Shown here one piece after another: positions 15,672 through 23,488 of a stretch of 33,321 bases of DNA. The DNA lies in contig JASHOY010000427.1 of the NCBI GenBank assembly GCA_030038435.1, forward strand, positions 1-33,321. The letters run 5' to 3'. The translations under genes were made by a program, and so were the position numbers. The stretch comes from Acidobacteriaceae bacterium. Lineage in GTDB: Bacteria; Acidobacteriota; Terriglobia; Terriglobales; Acidobacteriaceae. Each line of letters starts with the position of its first letter. Positions within the stretch are counted from its first letter, which is position 1. The notes below the pieces were generated by a model. The model searched no databases. It saw only the letters and a program-made list of their open reading frames with translations, and was not told where the DNA came from.

Positions 15672-16688
15672 TCAGATTTCCCAGCGCAACAACGTAGCGC
15701 CGACGGTAAAACCTGCGCCTGCCGCGGCGAGCAAAACCAGGTCGCCTTTTTTCAATTTGCCTTGCTCGATGGCGGTTTCCATAGCCAGCGGAATGGTCCC
15801 CGCCGAGGTATTGCCGTATTTTTCAATATTGACAACCACGCGATCGGCAGTGAGCCCCAGGCGCTCAGCGGTGGAATTGATGATCCGGAGATTGGCCTGG
15901 TGCGGGATGAAACATCCCAGATCGGCGCCGGTGACGCCATTGCGGGCGAGGACTTTCTCGGTGGCCTCGGCCATCTTGCGGACGGCGAATTTATAAACCG
16001 CGGGGCCATCCTGATAGATGTAATGCATTTTTTTGTCGACCGTCTCATGAGTCGAAGGATTGAGACTTCCTCCGGCTTTCAGATTGAGGGCCACGCCACC
16101 CGATCCGTCGATTTCGTTGACGGAATCGATGAAGCCGATTTCCCCATCTCCCGCCGGTTCCACCAGCACCGCGCCGCCGCCATCGCCAAAGAGCACACAG
16201 GTGGTGCGATCGCTGTAGTCGGTCATGCGGGTATTGGCGTCGGCGCCGATGACGAGCACCCGCGAGTATGACCCGCTTTCAACCAGCTTGACGCCGGCCT
16301 GCAGTGCGAATACGAATCCCGAGCAGCCGGCGGATACGTCGAAACCCCAGGCGCCGGCGGCGCCGAGTTTGTCTTGCACCAGGCATGCCGTGGAGGGGAA
16401 CATCATGTCGGGGGTGACGGTGCCGAAGATGATGACTTCGAGGTCAGTGGGCTTGAGGCCGCGAGCCGCCAGACACTTTTTGGCGGCCTCCACGCCGATG
16501 TCGCTGACCCCAAGGCCCTTGGCCAGCATGTGGCGCTCGCGAATACCAGTGCGCGTAACAATCCACTCGTCGCTGGTCTCCACCATCTTTTCAAGATCTT
16601 GGTTGCTAATGACCTTTGGAGGAACGTAGGTTCCGAGCGCGGAGATCTTCGCGCGGCGGCCCACCACGGGGCGAACGGTGAGGCTCAA
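15672..16688 (-). CDS. fabH: 3-oxoacyl-ACP synthase III (FabH)
   Basis: A 338-residue ketoacyl-ACP synthase III that starts fatty acid synthesis by condensing acetyl-CoA (or a branched acyl-CoA) with malonyl-ACP. The catalytic triad is intact: Cys122 in DVSAGCSGF, His263 in FIPHQANLRI and Asn293 in EKYGNTSAGTIP. The N-terminal GTYVPPKVISNQDLEKMVETSDEWIVTRTGIRER is typical. It begins with TTG after a strong AAGGAG. It stands apart from other fab genes here: the hpf gene lies 224 bases downstream, and the SRP RNA gene is upstream. Iso-branched fatty acids are common in acidobacteria, so a branched primer is possible but not visible in the sequence. Confidence 0.96.
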   Translation of the reverse strand: MSLTVRPVVGRRAKISALGTYVPPKVISNQDLEKMVETSDEWIVTRTGIRERHMLAKGLGVSDIGVEAAKKCLAARGLKPTDLEVIIFGTVTPDMMFPSTACLVQDKLGAAGAWGFDVSAGCSGFVFALQAGVKLVESGSYSRVLVIGADANTRMTDYSDRTTCVLFGDGGGAVLVEPAGDGEIGFIDSVNEIDGSGGVALNLKAGGSLNPSTHETVDKKMHYIYQDGPAVYKFAVRKMAEATEKVLARNGVTGADLGCFIPHQANLRIINSTAERLGLTADRVVVNIEKYGNTSAGTIPLAMETAIEQGKLKKGDLVLLAAAGAGFTVGATLLRWEI

Positions 16689-16824
16689 AGTCCTTCTCCT
16701 TACGGCTCAACCGCGGACGCGGGCCCGGGCTTGCCACTCCAAGAACGCAGTTAAGAATAGAACGCAAGATGGCGGAACGCACCTAAATTGCACCAGTCCA
16801 ACATAAAAGCGCCCACGGCGCCGC

Positions 16825-16831
16825 CAAAAAA
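16825..16831 (-). terminator. Terminator of the SRP RNA gene
   Basis: Directly after the closing stem of the SRP RNA (…CCCGGTAC) the minus strand runs TTTTTT. The RNA's own GC-rich terminal stem followed by a U-run is a classic Rho-independent end. Confidence 0.75.
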
Positions 16832-16928
16832 GTACCGGGCACCCTACTGCGCCCGTACTAGCCCGTTACCGTTGCTTCCTTCCGGACCTGGCGGGGTTGG
16901 CGGGATTACGTCGCGTAGGACCCGGCAC
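16832..16928 (-). ncRNA. ffs: Signal recognition particle RNA, small bacterial type (4.5S)
   Basis: The minus strand carries the invariant apical loop of SRP RNA, AGGTCCGGAAGGAAGCAAC, with the GGAA tetraloop and the symmetric internal loop that bind Ffh. The flanks fold into one long hairpin: the 5' end GTGCCGGG pairs with the 3' CCCGGTAC. Total length is about 97 bases, right for the small Alu-less form. With Ffh it targets nascent membrane and secreted proteins to the translocon. A promoter and a T-run terminator frame it exactly. Confidence 0.95.
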
Positions 16929-16934
16929 TGATCG

Positions 16935-16940
16935 ATTTTA
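16935..16940 (-). promoter_or_regulatory. -10 element of the SRP RNA gene
   Basis: TAAAAT on the minus strand lies six bases before the inferred RNA 5' end (16928), matching the -10 consensus at five of six positions. No good -35 is visible at 16-18 bases. The rest of the 258-base gap to 17187 shows nothing recognisable. Confidence 0.6.
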
Positions 16941-17186
16941 GCACCTGGGCACGGAGCGAAGGCCGATGCCGGTTACCGCGCTGGTGCCGCCGGAATCGCA
17001 ACGAAGTGCAAGTTGACGGACCGCATAATGACGACTTCCTCGCTATTTTGCACGCGTCGAGCAGCGATCCCACCCTGTTCCCGGCTTCAAATGCACCCGC
17101 TTCCGGCATCTCTGCCTCTCTATCAACTCGCTTAAGCCGGCTTCTTTGCCTGAGGCAAGATCCCCGTTCGCTTCTGGCGTTCGTGC

Positions 17187-18134
17187 CTATCTTCGGGCGG
17201 GCAAAGCTTCCAGCGTCAGGCGGATGCCGTCGTCGTAAGAGGTGCGCTGGACGCTGCCCAGCAGCTTGACGAGACGGCTGTCTTCCATCAGCACCGGGGT
17301 GGTCAGCAGGTAATGCATCTCGACCATTTCGCGCATGAGGGGGCTGAAGAGGCCCATGAGGCGGAGGGTGGTTTTGCCCGCGACCATCATGCGCAGACGG
17401 CTGCCTGCCATAGCGAAGATTTTTGTGACCAGCTCACGCTGCGTGGTGGTGCCGCTGCCGGCGAAGTTCCACCGATGGCCCCAGGCGCCGGGTGTCTGAA
17501 GAAGTCCAAGCACGGTGGGGCCGACGTCAGGGACGAAAACGAACTGGTGCGGCGTGTCGATAGGGCCGACGAGTTGGGCGCGGCCTCCTTTCTTGGCGGC
17601 CAGGAATGCGCTCCACAAGAAGCTTTTGTCGACGTTGGGGCCGTAAAAATCGGGCAGGCGCAGCTCGCAGGCCTGTATTTTTCCCGCCTCGTCGGCCGCA
17701 AAGAGGATGTCCTCTTGCTCCTTGCGCATTTTGCCTTTGAAGGTGTGCGGATTGCGGGGATGATCCTCAGTGACAGGGTTGGATTGCGGGCGGCCAAAGG
17801 GGTAAACGGTGCCGATGAGCAGGATGCGGCCGACCCCGGCCAGTTTCGCATGCTCGAGGACTTTGCGCATGAGCGCAGGGTGAAGTTCGAATTGCCAGTA
17901 GTTGACGCCGATGAGATAGATCGCAGTTTCGATGCCGGCCAGGGCCTGGCGGACGGAAAGGCCGTCGTCCGGGTTCCACGGCTTGATCTCGGCCAGCGGA
18001 TCGGCGCCGTAGGTTTGGCGCAGGATCTGGTCGGATCTGCCGATGACTCGGTAAGGCGTGCCCACAGCGCGGAAGGCGTCGGCGATGCTCTTGCCGATCG
18101 CCCCCGCCGCTCCCAGAAGCGCAGTTTTGCCCAT
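17187..18134 (-). CDS. NAD-dependent epimerase/dehydratase-like protein
   Basis: 315 residues from an ATG with GGGAGA eight bases upstream. An N-terminal Rossmann motif, LLGAAGAIGKSIADAF, identifies an extended/atypical SDR. IYLIGVNYWQFE, RILLIGTVYPFG and LRLPDFYGPNV follow the epimerase pattern. The usual catalytic YxxxK is not found: the aligned segment reads TFKGKMRKEQE, with Thr where Tyr is expected and the Lys kept. The protein may therefore bind a nucleotide without epimerase chemistry, or work differently. The C-terminal region (VFVPDVGPTVLGLL...TTTQRELVTKIFAMAG) still has the substrate-domain layout. It stands alone on its strand. Function unknown. Confidence 0.82.
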   Translation of the reverse strand: MGKTALLGAAGAIGKSIADAFRAVGTPYRVIGRSDQILRQTYGADPLAEIKPWNPDDGLSVRQALAGIETAIYLIGVNYWQFELHPALMRKVLEHAKLAGVGRILLIGTVYPFGRPQSNPVTEDHPRNPHTFKGKMRKEQEDILFAADEAGKIQACELRLPDFYGPNVDKSFLWSAFLAAKKGGRAQLVGPIDTPHQFVFVPDVGPTVLGLLQTPGAWGHRWNFAGSGTTTQRELVTKIFAMAGSRLRMMVAGKTTLRLMGLFSPLMREMVEMHYLLTTPVLMEDSRLVKLLGSVQRTSYDDGIRLTLEALPARR

Positions 18135-18262
18135 GGCTGGTCTCCCTGATTTCAGTATGCGATGCGGGGCGGTCTGGAGGCGAAATGAATTCTGCAATTT
18201 GCGCCGGGGCCATAAATCTTGAGCAAAACTCCTCGGTGCGCAAGAGCTAACATAGATGGGTT

Positions 18263-18484
18263 ATGGCGTTTCCGATTAAAACCTGCGTCATTTGCGGAGA
18301 GGAATTCGAACTGCGTCCCGGCAAACCGGGCTTTGCCAACCGTTGCCCGAGCTGCAGCGAGCCAGAAGCCGAGAGGGCTGACGGCGCGGATCACAAAGAC
18401 GAAACCCAGCGCCGGAGCGAAAGTGAGATGAATGCGGAGCGGCGGCGGGTGATCCGCGACATGCTTTATCGTAAAGACGGTTGA
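18263..18484 (+). CDS. Small zinc-ribbon protein
   Basis: A 73-residue protein starting MAFPIKTCVICGEEFELRPGKPGFANRCPSCSE. The two CxxC knuckles (CVIC and CPSC, 17 residues apart) make a typical zinc ribbon. The remaining 40 residues are highly charged and probably helical (RRRVIRDMLYRKDG). No enzymatic domain is present. It could be a nucleic-acid or protein-binding accessory factor; I do not recognise a named family. It is divergent from the epimerase-like gene and ends 9 bases before the convergent ABM-domain gene. TAACAT lies nine bases before the ATG, and there is no strong ribosome binding site. Confidence 0.72.
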   Translation: MAFPIKTCVICGEEFELRPGKPGFANRCPSCSEPEAERADGADHKDETQRRSESEMNAERRRVIRDMLYRKDG

Positions 18485-18493
18485 GATGACGCC

Positions 18494-18817
18494 TCAGACC
18501 GGCCCCACAGCGACGGTGCTGGCCCGCACCTGGTAGTGATTGGCTACTGTTTCGATGCGGCTCAATAATGACGTTGCCTCCGGCTCGAAGACGGGGATTG
18601 TATAGTTGTCGCCGGCGAAACGCTTCACGGTTTCGAGCGAATCGAAGAAATTGATGACCACGAACTCCGTTTCTTCGGCTCCGTCACTGCGCAGGATGTG
18701 ACCACCTCTATAGCCGTCGAGTTTTGCGAGGGCGGGAAGCACTTTTTGCTTTAGCAGTGCTTCATAAGGGTCTGCGTTTGGGGTACTTGTCCACCCCCGC
18801 CATTGCCGTGCGATCAT
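18494..18817 (-). CDS. ABM-domain (antibiotic biosynthesis monooxygenase-like) protein
   Basis: A 107-residue dimeric alpha+beta barrel-type protein. MIARQWRGWTSTPNADPYEALLKQKVLPALAKLDGYRGGHILRSDGAEETEFVVINFFDSLETVKRFAGDNY follows the ABM pattern of an opening strand, a helix with a conserved LPxLxxxxGYxG turn, and a strand with an aromatic FF/FW. Family members include small monooxygenases and heme-degrading proteins, but most are uncharacterised. The ATG was chosen because GGAGG lies five bases before it; the frame is open 16 codons further upstream. It is divergent from rimO with a 55-base gap that must hold both promoters. Confidence 0.8.
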   Translation of the reverse strand: MIARQWRGWTSTPNADPYEALLKQKVLPALAKLDGYRGGHILRSDGAEETEFVVINFFDSLETVKRFAGDNYTIPVFEPEATSLLSRIETVANHYQVRASTVAVGPV

Positions 18818-18860
18818 CGCCACCTCCGCAGACCGGGCGGCTTTCAAAGCCGATCCCCGG

Positions 18861-18866
18861 TACAAT
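18861..18866 (+). promoter_or_regulatory. -10 element of a probably leaderless rimO
   Basis: TACAAT matches the -10 consensus at five of six positions and ends six bases before the GTG start. There is no Shine-Dalgarno between them. Transcription should begin at or beside the start codon. Confidence 0.5.
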
Positions 18867-18872
18867 CAATAT

Positions 18873-20435
18873 GTGAGCACAATTACGCACAAACCTTCCC
18901 CGGTGGTGGGATTCGTATCGCTGGGCTGCCCGAAAAACCTCGTCGATTCCGAGGTGATGATGGGGTTGTTGGACCGCGCTGGAGCGCGCCTGACCGCCAA
19001 TCCCGAAGAGGCGGAGATCCTGGTTGTAAATACCTGCAGCTTTATCGACACGGCCAAACAGGAGTCGGTGGACACGATTCTGGAGATGGCGCGGCACAAG
19101 ACGGAAGGACGCGCCAGACGGCTGATCGTGGCCGGGTGCATGGTGGAGCGCTACCGCGACGAAATCCGGAAGAGCATTCCGGAAGTGGACGCGGTGGTGG
19201 GCACCGGGGAGCTGGAATCGATTCTGGAAGCAGCGGGAATTGCTGCGGCGCCCATGGCTGTGGCGGCATCGCCTTTCAACATTCTCAGCGGCAACGGGCA
19301 TGGTGAAATGCGCGCCGGGAGGGAAGCAGAAGCCGGAACGCATCGCGGCAAACCCGGCAGTCAGAATGGCACCAGCAGTGGACGCGCCGCCCGCGCCGAA
19401 GGCGATGCGCGCGAGCAGAAGGGACGGTTCAGCCGCGAGAAATGGCAGGGGGCGGCGCATCTGCTGCCGACCTACCTCTACGACGAAACTACGCCGCGGC
19501 TGCTGGCTACGCCGCGCGCTTCGGCGTATATCAAGATTGCAGAGGGATGCGATCATCCCTGCAGCTTTTGCGTGATTCCGAACCTGCGCGGTAAGTTCCG
19601 CTCGCGGCGGTTTGAGTCGGTGGTGGCCGAGGCGCGGCAACTGGTGGCGCGAGGAGTGAGCGAGATTACGCTGATCGGGCAGGACACCACCTGCTATGGC
19701 GAAGACCTGGGTTTGAAAGACGGGCTGGCGCTGCTGCTGGAGGCGCTGGCTGCGATCGAGGGCTTGCGCTGGCTGCGCTTTTTGTATGCGTATCCGAATC
19801 GGATCACGGGGCGGCTGCTGGATACCATGGCCCGGCACGACAACATCTGCAAGTATCTCGACGTGCCCCTGCAGCATGCTTCCCCCGAAGTCTTGAAGCG
19901 CATGAAGCGCGGGGCGGGAGCTGATATTTTCCTGAAGACGATTGAGAAAGTACGCGCGGCGGTGCCGGATATTGCGCTGCGCACGAGCTTTATTGTCGGT
20001 TTTCCGGGCGAGTCGCTCCGCGACCTTGAACTTTTGGAGGGGTTTATTGCTGATGCCAGATTCGACTGGCTGGGCGTCTTCAGCTACTCCGATGAGGAAG
20101 GCTCAGGTGCACATGGTCTGGAAGGCAAGCTGACCAAGCGCATGATCGAGGCGCGGCGGAAGCGGCTGATGAAGCTGCAGCAATCGATTTCACGTAAGGC
20201 GAAGAGGGAGTGGATTGGACGCAAGGTTGAGCTGCTGGCTGAGGGCGAGAGCGAAGAGACGCCGCTGCTCTGGGAGGGCCGCACACAATTTCACGCGCCG
20301 GAAATTGATGGGAAGGTTTACATCAACGATTTTGGCGACCTGGGGGGGCTGGAAGCCGGACGGTTCTACAAGGCGGAGATTACCGAGGCGCATGACTACG
20401 ACCTGGTGGCGCGGATCGTCTCCAGTGCTTTATAG
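18873..20435 (+). CDS. rimO: Ribosomal protein S12 methylthiotransferase RimO
   Basis: A 520-residue radical-SAM enzyme that adds a methylthio group to Asp88 (E. coli numbering, from established knowledge) of ribosomal protein S12. The N-terminal MTTase domain has its three cluster cysteines (Cys19 in SLGCPKN, Cys55 in NTCSF, Cys89 in AGCM). The radical-SAM motif CxxxCxxC is at 226-233 (EGCDHPCSFC), followed by IPNLRGKFRSR, which favours RimO over MiaB. The C-terminal TRAM domain begins near 445. Between the two Fe-S domains, residues ~130-195 form a polar, low-complexity insert of about 65 residues that is absent from the ~440-residue E. coli-type protein. The GTG start lacks a ribosome binding site. 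An O-methyltransferase-like gene follows 11 bases later. Confidence 0.95.
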   Translation: MSTITHKPSPVVGFVSLGCPKNLVDSEVMMGLLDRAGARLTANPEEAEILVVNTCSFIDTAKQESVDTILEMARHKTEGRARRLIVAGCMVERYRDEIRKSIPEVDAVVGTGELESILEAAGIAAAPMAVAASPFNILSGNGHGEMRAGREAEAGTHRGKPGSQNGTSSGRAARAEGDAREQKGRFSREKWQGAAHLLPTYLYDETTPRLLATPRASAYIKIAEGCDHPCSFCVIPNLRGKFRSRRFESVVAEARQLVARGVSEITLIGQDTTCYGEDLGLKDGLALLLEALAAIEGLRWLRFLYAYPNRITGRLLDTMARHDNICKYLDVPLQHASPEVLKRMKRGAGADIFLKTIEKVRAAVPDIALRTSFIVGFPGESLRDLELLEGFIADARFDWLGVFSYSDEEGSGAHGLEGKLTKRMIEARRKRLMKLQQSISRKAKREWIGRKVELLAEGESEETPLLWEGRTQFHAPEIDGKVYINDFGDLGGLEAGRFYKAEITEAHDYDLVARIVSSAL

Positions 20436-20446
20436 AATCAGATCAA

Positions 20447-21037
20447 ATGAACGATCTCCAATACCTCGAATTTCCGCCGCAACTGGCTCAGATTCTTGCC
20501 CGCACTGAAGAATTGAAATTTACCATGGCGTCGGAGCCGCGCACCGGCGCGCTGCTGCGCGTACTGGCCGCATCAAAGCCGGCGGGGCGCATGCTGGAAC
20601 TGGGAACCGGGACCGGTGTTGCCACCGCATGGCTGCTTGCCGGAATGGACGCGCAGTCCACGCTGGTGAGCGTCGATGTGCATGCGAGTGTGCAACAGGT
20701 GGCGCGGGACGCGCTCGGCAATGATCCACGACTCAGCATTCAGACCGAAGATGCAGCGGCGTTGGTCCGGCGCCAGCCGCCGCACAGCTTCGATCTGGTC
20801 TTCGCGGACGCGATGGCCGGGAAATACGAGGCGCTCGATGAGGCGCTTGCGGTGGTGAAACCGGGCGGCTACTACATCATTGACGACATGCTGCCGCAGC
20901 CAAGCTGGCCGGACGGTCACGCGGATAAAGTTCCGCTGCTGATGGCGAAGCTGTCGGCGAAGGCCGAGTTTCAGATCGTGCCGATGGCCTGGGCAAGCGG
21001 AGTGGTGATCGCGGTAAAAAAGGCGGCCGCGCAGTGA
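20447..21037 (+). CDS. Class I SAM-dependent methyltransferase (O-methyltransferase type)
   Basis: A 196-residue methyltransferase. Motif I is RMLELGTGTGVATAWLLAGM, motif II is TLVSVDVHASVQQVARDAL, and FDLVFADAMAGKYEALDEALAVVKPGGYYIIDDM resembles the metal-dependent caffeoyl-CoA/catechol O-methyltransferase group. It starts 11 bases after rimO and may be co-transcribed. It also has TAGAAT eight bases before its ATG (20433-20438), so an internal promoter is possible. Substrate unknown. Confidence 0.83.
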   Translation: MNDLQYLEFPPQLAQILARTEELKFTMASEPRTGALLRVLAASKPAGRMLELGTGTGVATAWLLAGMDAQSTLVSVDVHASVQQVARDALGNDPRLSIQTEDAAALVRRQPPHSFDLVFADAMAGKYEALDEALAVVKPGGYYIIDDMLPQPSWPDGHADKVPLLMAKLSAKAEFQIVPMAWASGVVIAVKKAAAQ

Positions 21038-21097
21038 ATTTGCGCGACGCTCAAGTCTTGATGGCCCGAAGCCATGGAAGATGCTAGACTTCTGGCC

Positions 21098-21922
21098 ATG
21101 AAAAAGCGGCTTCTCCAGGCCTCGGTCTTCCCTACCCTTTTTGCGGCCATCTTCGCGCTTGCCCCGGCGATTCCGGCCGCTTCGGCGCAGGAGTGGGCGA
21201 AGCAAAAGCTGGACCAATCGCCCCGCCATCAGCAGTGGGTGAAGATCGCCTACGGGCAGCGCACGGTGCAGGCCTTCATCGTGTATCCCGAGGTCAGCCG
21301 CAAGGCGCCGGTGCTGCTGATGATCCACGAAATTTTCGGGCTTAGCGACTGGGTGCGCAGCGAGGCAGACGAACTGGCGGCACAGGGCTTCATTGTGATT
21401 GCGCCGGATTTGCTTTCCGGAGCGGGCTCGAACGGCGGCGGGAGCAGCTCCTTCCCCGACCAGGATGCTCGCGTGAAGGCCGTCTCCATGCTCAGCAACG
21501 AGCAGGTGATTGCGGATTTGAATGCCACGGCGGATTACGCCCTGAAGCTGCCCGCGGCCAACGGGAAGCTGGCGGTGATCGGCTTCTGCTGGGGTGGTGG
21601 CAAATCGTTTCTCTTTGCCACACAACGGCGCGATCTGAGCGCGGCCTTCGTGTTTTATGGGCCACAGCCGCAGGACATTGCAGCGATCACCGCGCCGGTG
21701 TATGGCTTTTACGCTGGCAACGATGCTCGTATATCGGCCACGGTTCCGGGAACCCGCGAGGCCATGAAAGCCGCGGGGAAGAAATACGAAGCGGTGATCT
21801 ATCCCGGCGCGGGGCATGGGTTCATGCGCGCGGGCGAAGACCCGGCCAATACCAATCCGGCCAATACCACGGCGCGGAATGAGGCCACCCGGCGGCTGGA
21901 GAAGCTGATGAAAAAAATCTAG
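21098..21922 (+). CDS. Secreted dienelactone hydrolase family protein
   Basis: 274 residues from the ATG that gives a proper signal peptide (MKKRLLQASVFPTLFAAIFALAPAIPAASA, cleavage before QEW). The mature part is a dienelactone-hydrolase alpha/beta fold: MIHEIFGLSDWVRSEADELAAQGF, the nucleophile Cys164 in GFCWGGG, Asp209 in YAGNDAR and His240 in GAGHGFM. The triad is complete. A periplasmic location is unusual for chlorocatechol-pathway enzymes, so the real substrate is probably a different ester or lactone. An in-frame ATG 24 bases upstream would give an acidic leader and is less likely. TAGACT sits seven bases before the chosen ATG. Confidence 0.87.
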   Translation: MKKRLLQASVFPTLFAAIFALAPAIPAASAQEWAKQKLDQSPRHQQWVKIAYGQRTVQAFIVYPEVSRKAPVLLMIHEIFGLSDWVRSEADELAAQGFIVIAPDLLSGAGSNGGGSSSFPDQDARVKAVSMLSNEQVIADLNATADYALKLPAANGKLAVIGFCWGGGKSFLFATQRRDLSAAFVFYGPQPQDIAAITAPVYGFYAGNDARISATVPGTREAMKAAGKKYEAVIYPGAGHGFMRAGEDPANTNPANTTARNEATRRLEKLMKKI

Positions 21923-22006
21923 CGCGGCTGCAGGGCAAATGCGCCATTCGCACGCCGGTGTGGTTGTCGAACCGTCGCGCGGCTTTTATCCTGATCTCTC
22001 CGCCTG

Positions 22007-23488
22007 ATGTTTTTTGCTGCGGAGCCGAGGTGCAAATTGCTTTCCGCAGATGACTTCGACGGGTTGCGCGCAGCCGTTGGGGCCGACGGCCTGATCACCA
22101 GCGAGAGCCAGTTGCAGACTTACGAATGCGACGGGCTGACGAACTTCCGGGTGCTGCCGGGAGCCGTGGTATTGCCGCGCAGCGCCGCGCAGGTGCAGGC
22201 AGTGGTGAGGTTGTGCGCGCGGCGCAGCATTCCCTTTGTCAGCCGCGGCGCGGGCACGGGACTGAGCGGAGGCGCGCTGCCGGCGAAGGGTGGCATCGTG
22301 ATCGGCCTGGCGCGCATGAACCGCATTTTCGAGGTAGACTTCGAGAACCGCTTCGTGGTCGTCGAACCCGGCGTCATCAACGCCCACGTAACTCAGCGCG
22401 TGGCGCCCCGAGGATATTTCTACGCGCCCGATCCCTCGTCACAGTCGGTTTGCACCATCGGCGGAAACGTGGCGGAGAATTCCGGCGGCGCGCATTGCCT
22501 GAAATACGGGTTCACCGTGACTCACGTGCTGGCGCTGGATGTGGTGCTGCCATCAGGAGAACTGGTGCAACTGGGCTCGCCTGCTCTGGACCCGCCCGGA
22601 TATGATCTCACCGGTGTCTTTGTGGGATCGGAAGGAACGCTCGGCGTGGCGACGCGAATCACGCTGCGCATCGTCAAGAGGCCGGAAGCGGTACAAACAC
22701 TGCTGGCGGCCTTCGATTCGGTTCAGGCGGCGGGCCAGACAGTCAGCGACATCATCGCCGCCGGAATGCTGCCCGCGGCGCTGGAGATCATGGATACACT
22801 GGCCATCAAGGCCGCGGAAGCCGCAGTGCACGCACACTATCCGGTTTGCAACGGCCTGCTGCTGGTGGAGCTGGATGGTCCCAAGACGGAAGTGGATGCG
22901 CTGATGCAGCAAGTACAGGCGCTGTGCCGCAAAAATGGCGCCTGGGAGATACGCGTGGCGCAGTCGGACGAGGAGCGCGCCCTGGTGTGGAAGGGACGCA
23001 AGGCAGCCTTTGCGGCGATGGGACGCATTTCGCCAAACTACATCGTGCAGGACGGCGTCATTCCGCGCACCGCGCTGCCCAAGCTGCTGACGGAGATCGA
23101 TCGCATGGCTTCGGAAGCAGGATTGCGCGTAGCCAACGTCTTCCACGCCGGCGACGGCAATTTGCATCCGCTGGTGCTTTACGATCGTGCCATTGCCGAA
23201 CAGGAAGAAAAAGCGCTCGATCTTTCCTATCGCATTCTGCACCTGTGCGTGGACAATGGCGGATCCATCACCGGCGAGCACGGCGTGGGCAAGGAAAAGC
23301 AGGAAGCGCTGGGCTACATGTTTTCCGAGCCGGATCTGGCCACCATGCAACTGGTGCGCTGCGCCTTCGATCCGGATGGCATCGCCAACCCCGACAAGCT
23401 CTTCCCTCGCCCGCGGCTGTGCGCGGAAAAGCCGGGCCCCTACACGCCACATCCTCTGGAGACGGCCGGCGTCGCGGAGATCTTCTGA
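22007..23488 (+). CDS. glcD: Glycolate oxidase subunit GlcD (FAD-linked)
   Basis: A 493-residue FAD-binding oxidase, the catalytic flavin subunit of the membrane-associated glycolate dehydrogenase that makes glyoxylate. The PCMH-type FAD domain shows VSRGAGTGLSGGALP and QSVCTIGGNVAENSGGAHCLKYG, then FVGSEGTLGV. The C-terminal oxidase domain has NVFHAGDGNLHPLVLYD and SITGEHGVGKEK. The length matches E. coli GlcD. The first ATG has no ribosome binding site; a TTG ten codons later (22037) follows CCGAGG and could be the true start. The stop codon overlaps the GlcE start (TGATG), so translation is coupled. No GlcC-type regulator is adjacent. Confidence 0.94.
   Translation: MFFAAEPRCKLLSADDFDGLRAAVGADGLITSESQLQTYECDGLTNFRVLPGAVVLPRSAAQVQAVVRLCARRSIPFVSRGAGTGLSGGALPAKGGIVIGLARMNRIFEVDFENRFVVVEPGVINAHVTQRVAPRGYFYAPDPSSQSVCTIGGNVAENSGGAHCLKYGFTVTHVLALDVVLPSGELVQLGSPALDPPGYDLTGVFVGSEGTLGVATRITLRIVKRPEAVQTLLAAFDSVQAAGQTVSDIIAAGMLPAALEIMDTLAIKAAEAAVHAHYPVCNGLLLVELDGPKTEVDALMQQVQALCRKNGAWEIRVAQSDEERALVWKGRKAAFAAMGRISPNYIVQDGVIPRTALPKLLTEIDRMASEAGLRVANVFHAGDGNLHPLVLYDRAIAEQEEKALDLSYRILHLCVDNGGSITGEHGVGKEKQEALGYMFSEPDLATMQLVRCAFDPDGIANPDKLFPRPRLCAEKPGPYTPHPLETAGVAEIF

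Noticed and set aside
16906..17109. Short minus-strand frame over the SRP RNA 5' end
   Set aside because: It overlaps the well-defined RNA gene and its promoter and has no protein character.
22846..23487. Upstream extension of the glcE frame
   Set aside because: This is the out-of-frame shadow of glcD; glcE starts at the TGATG overlap.
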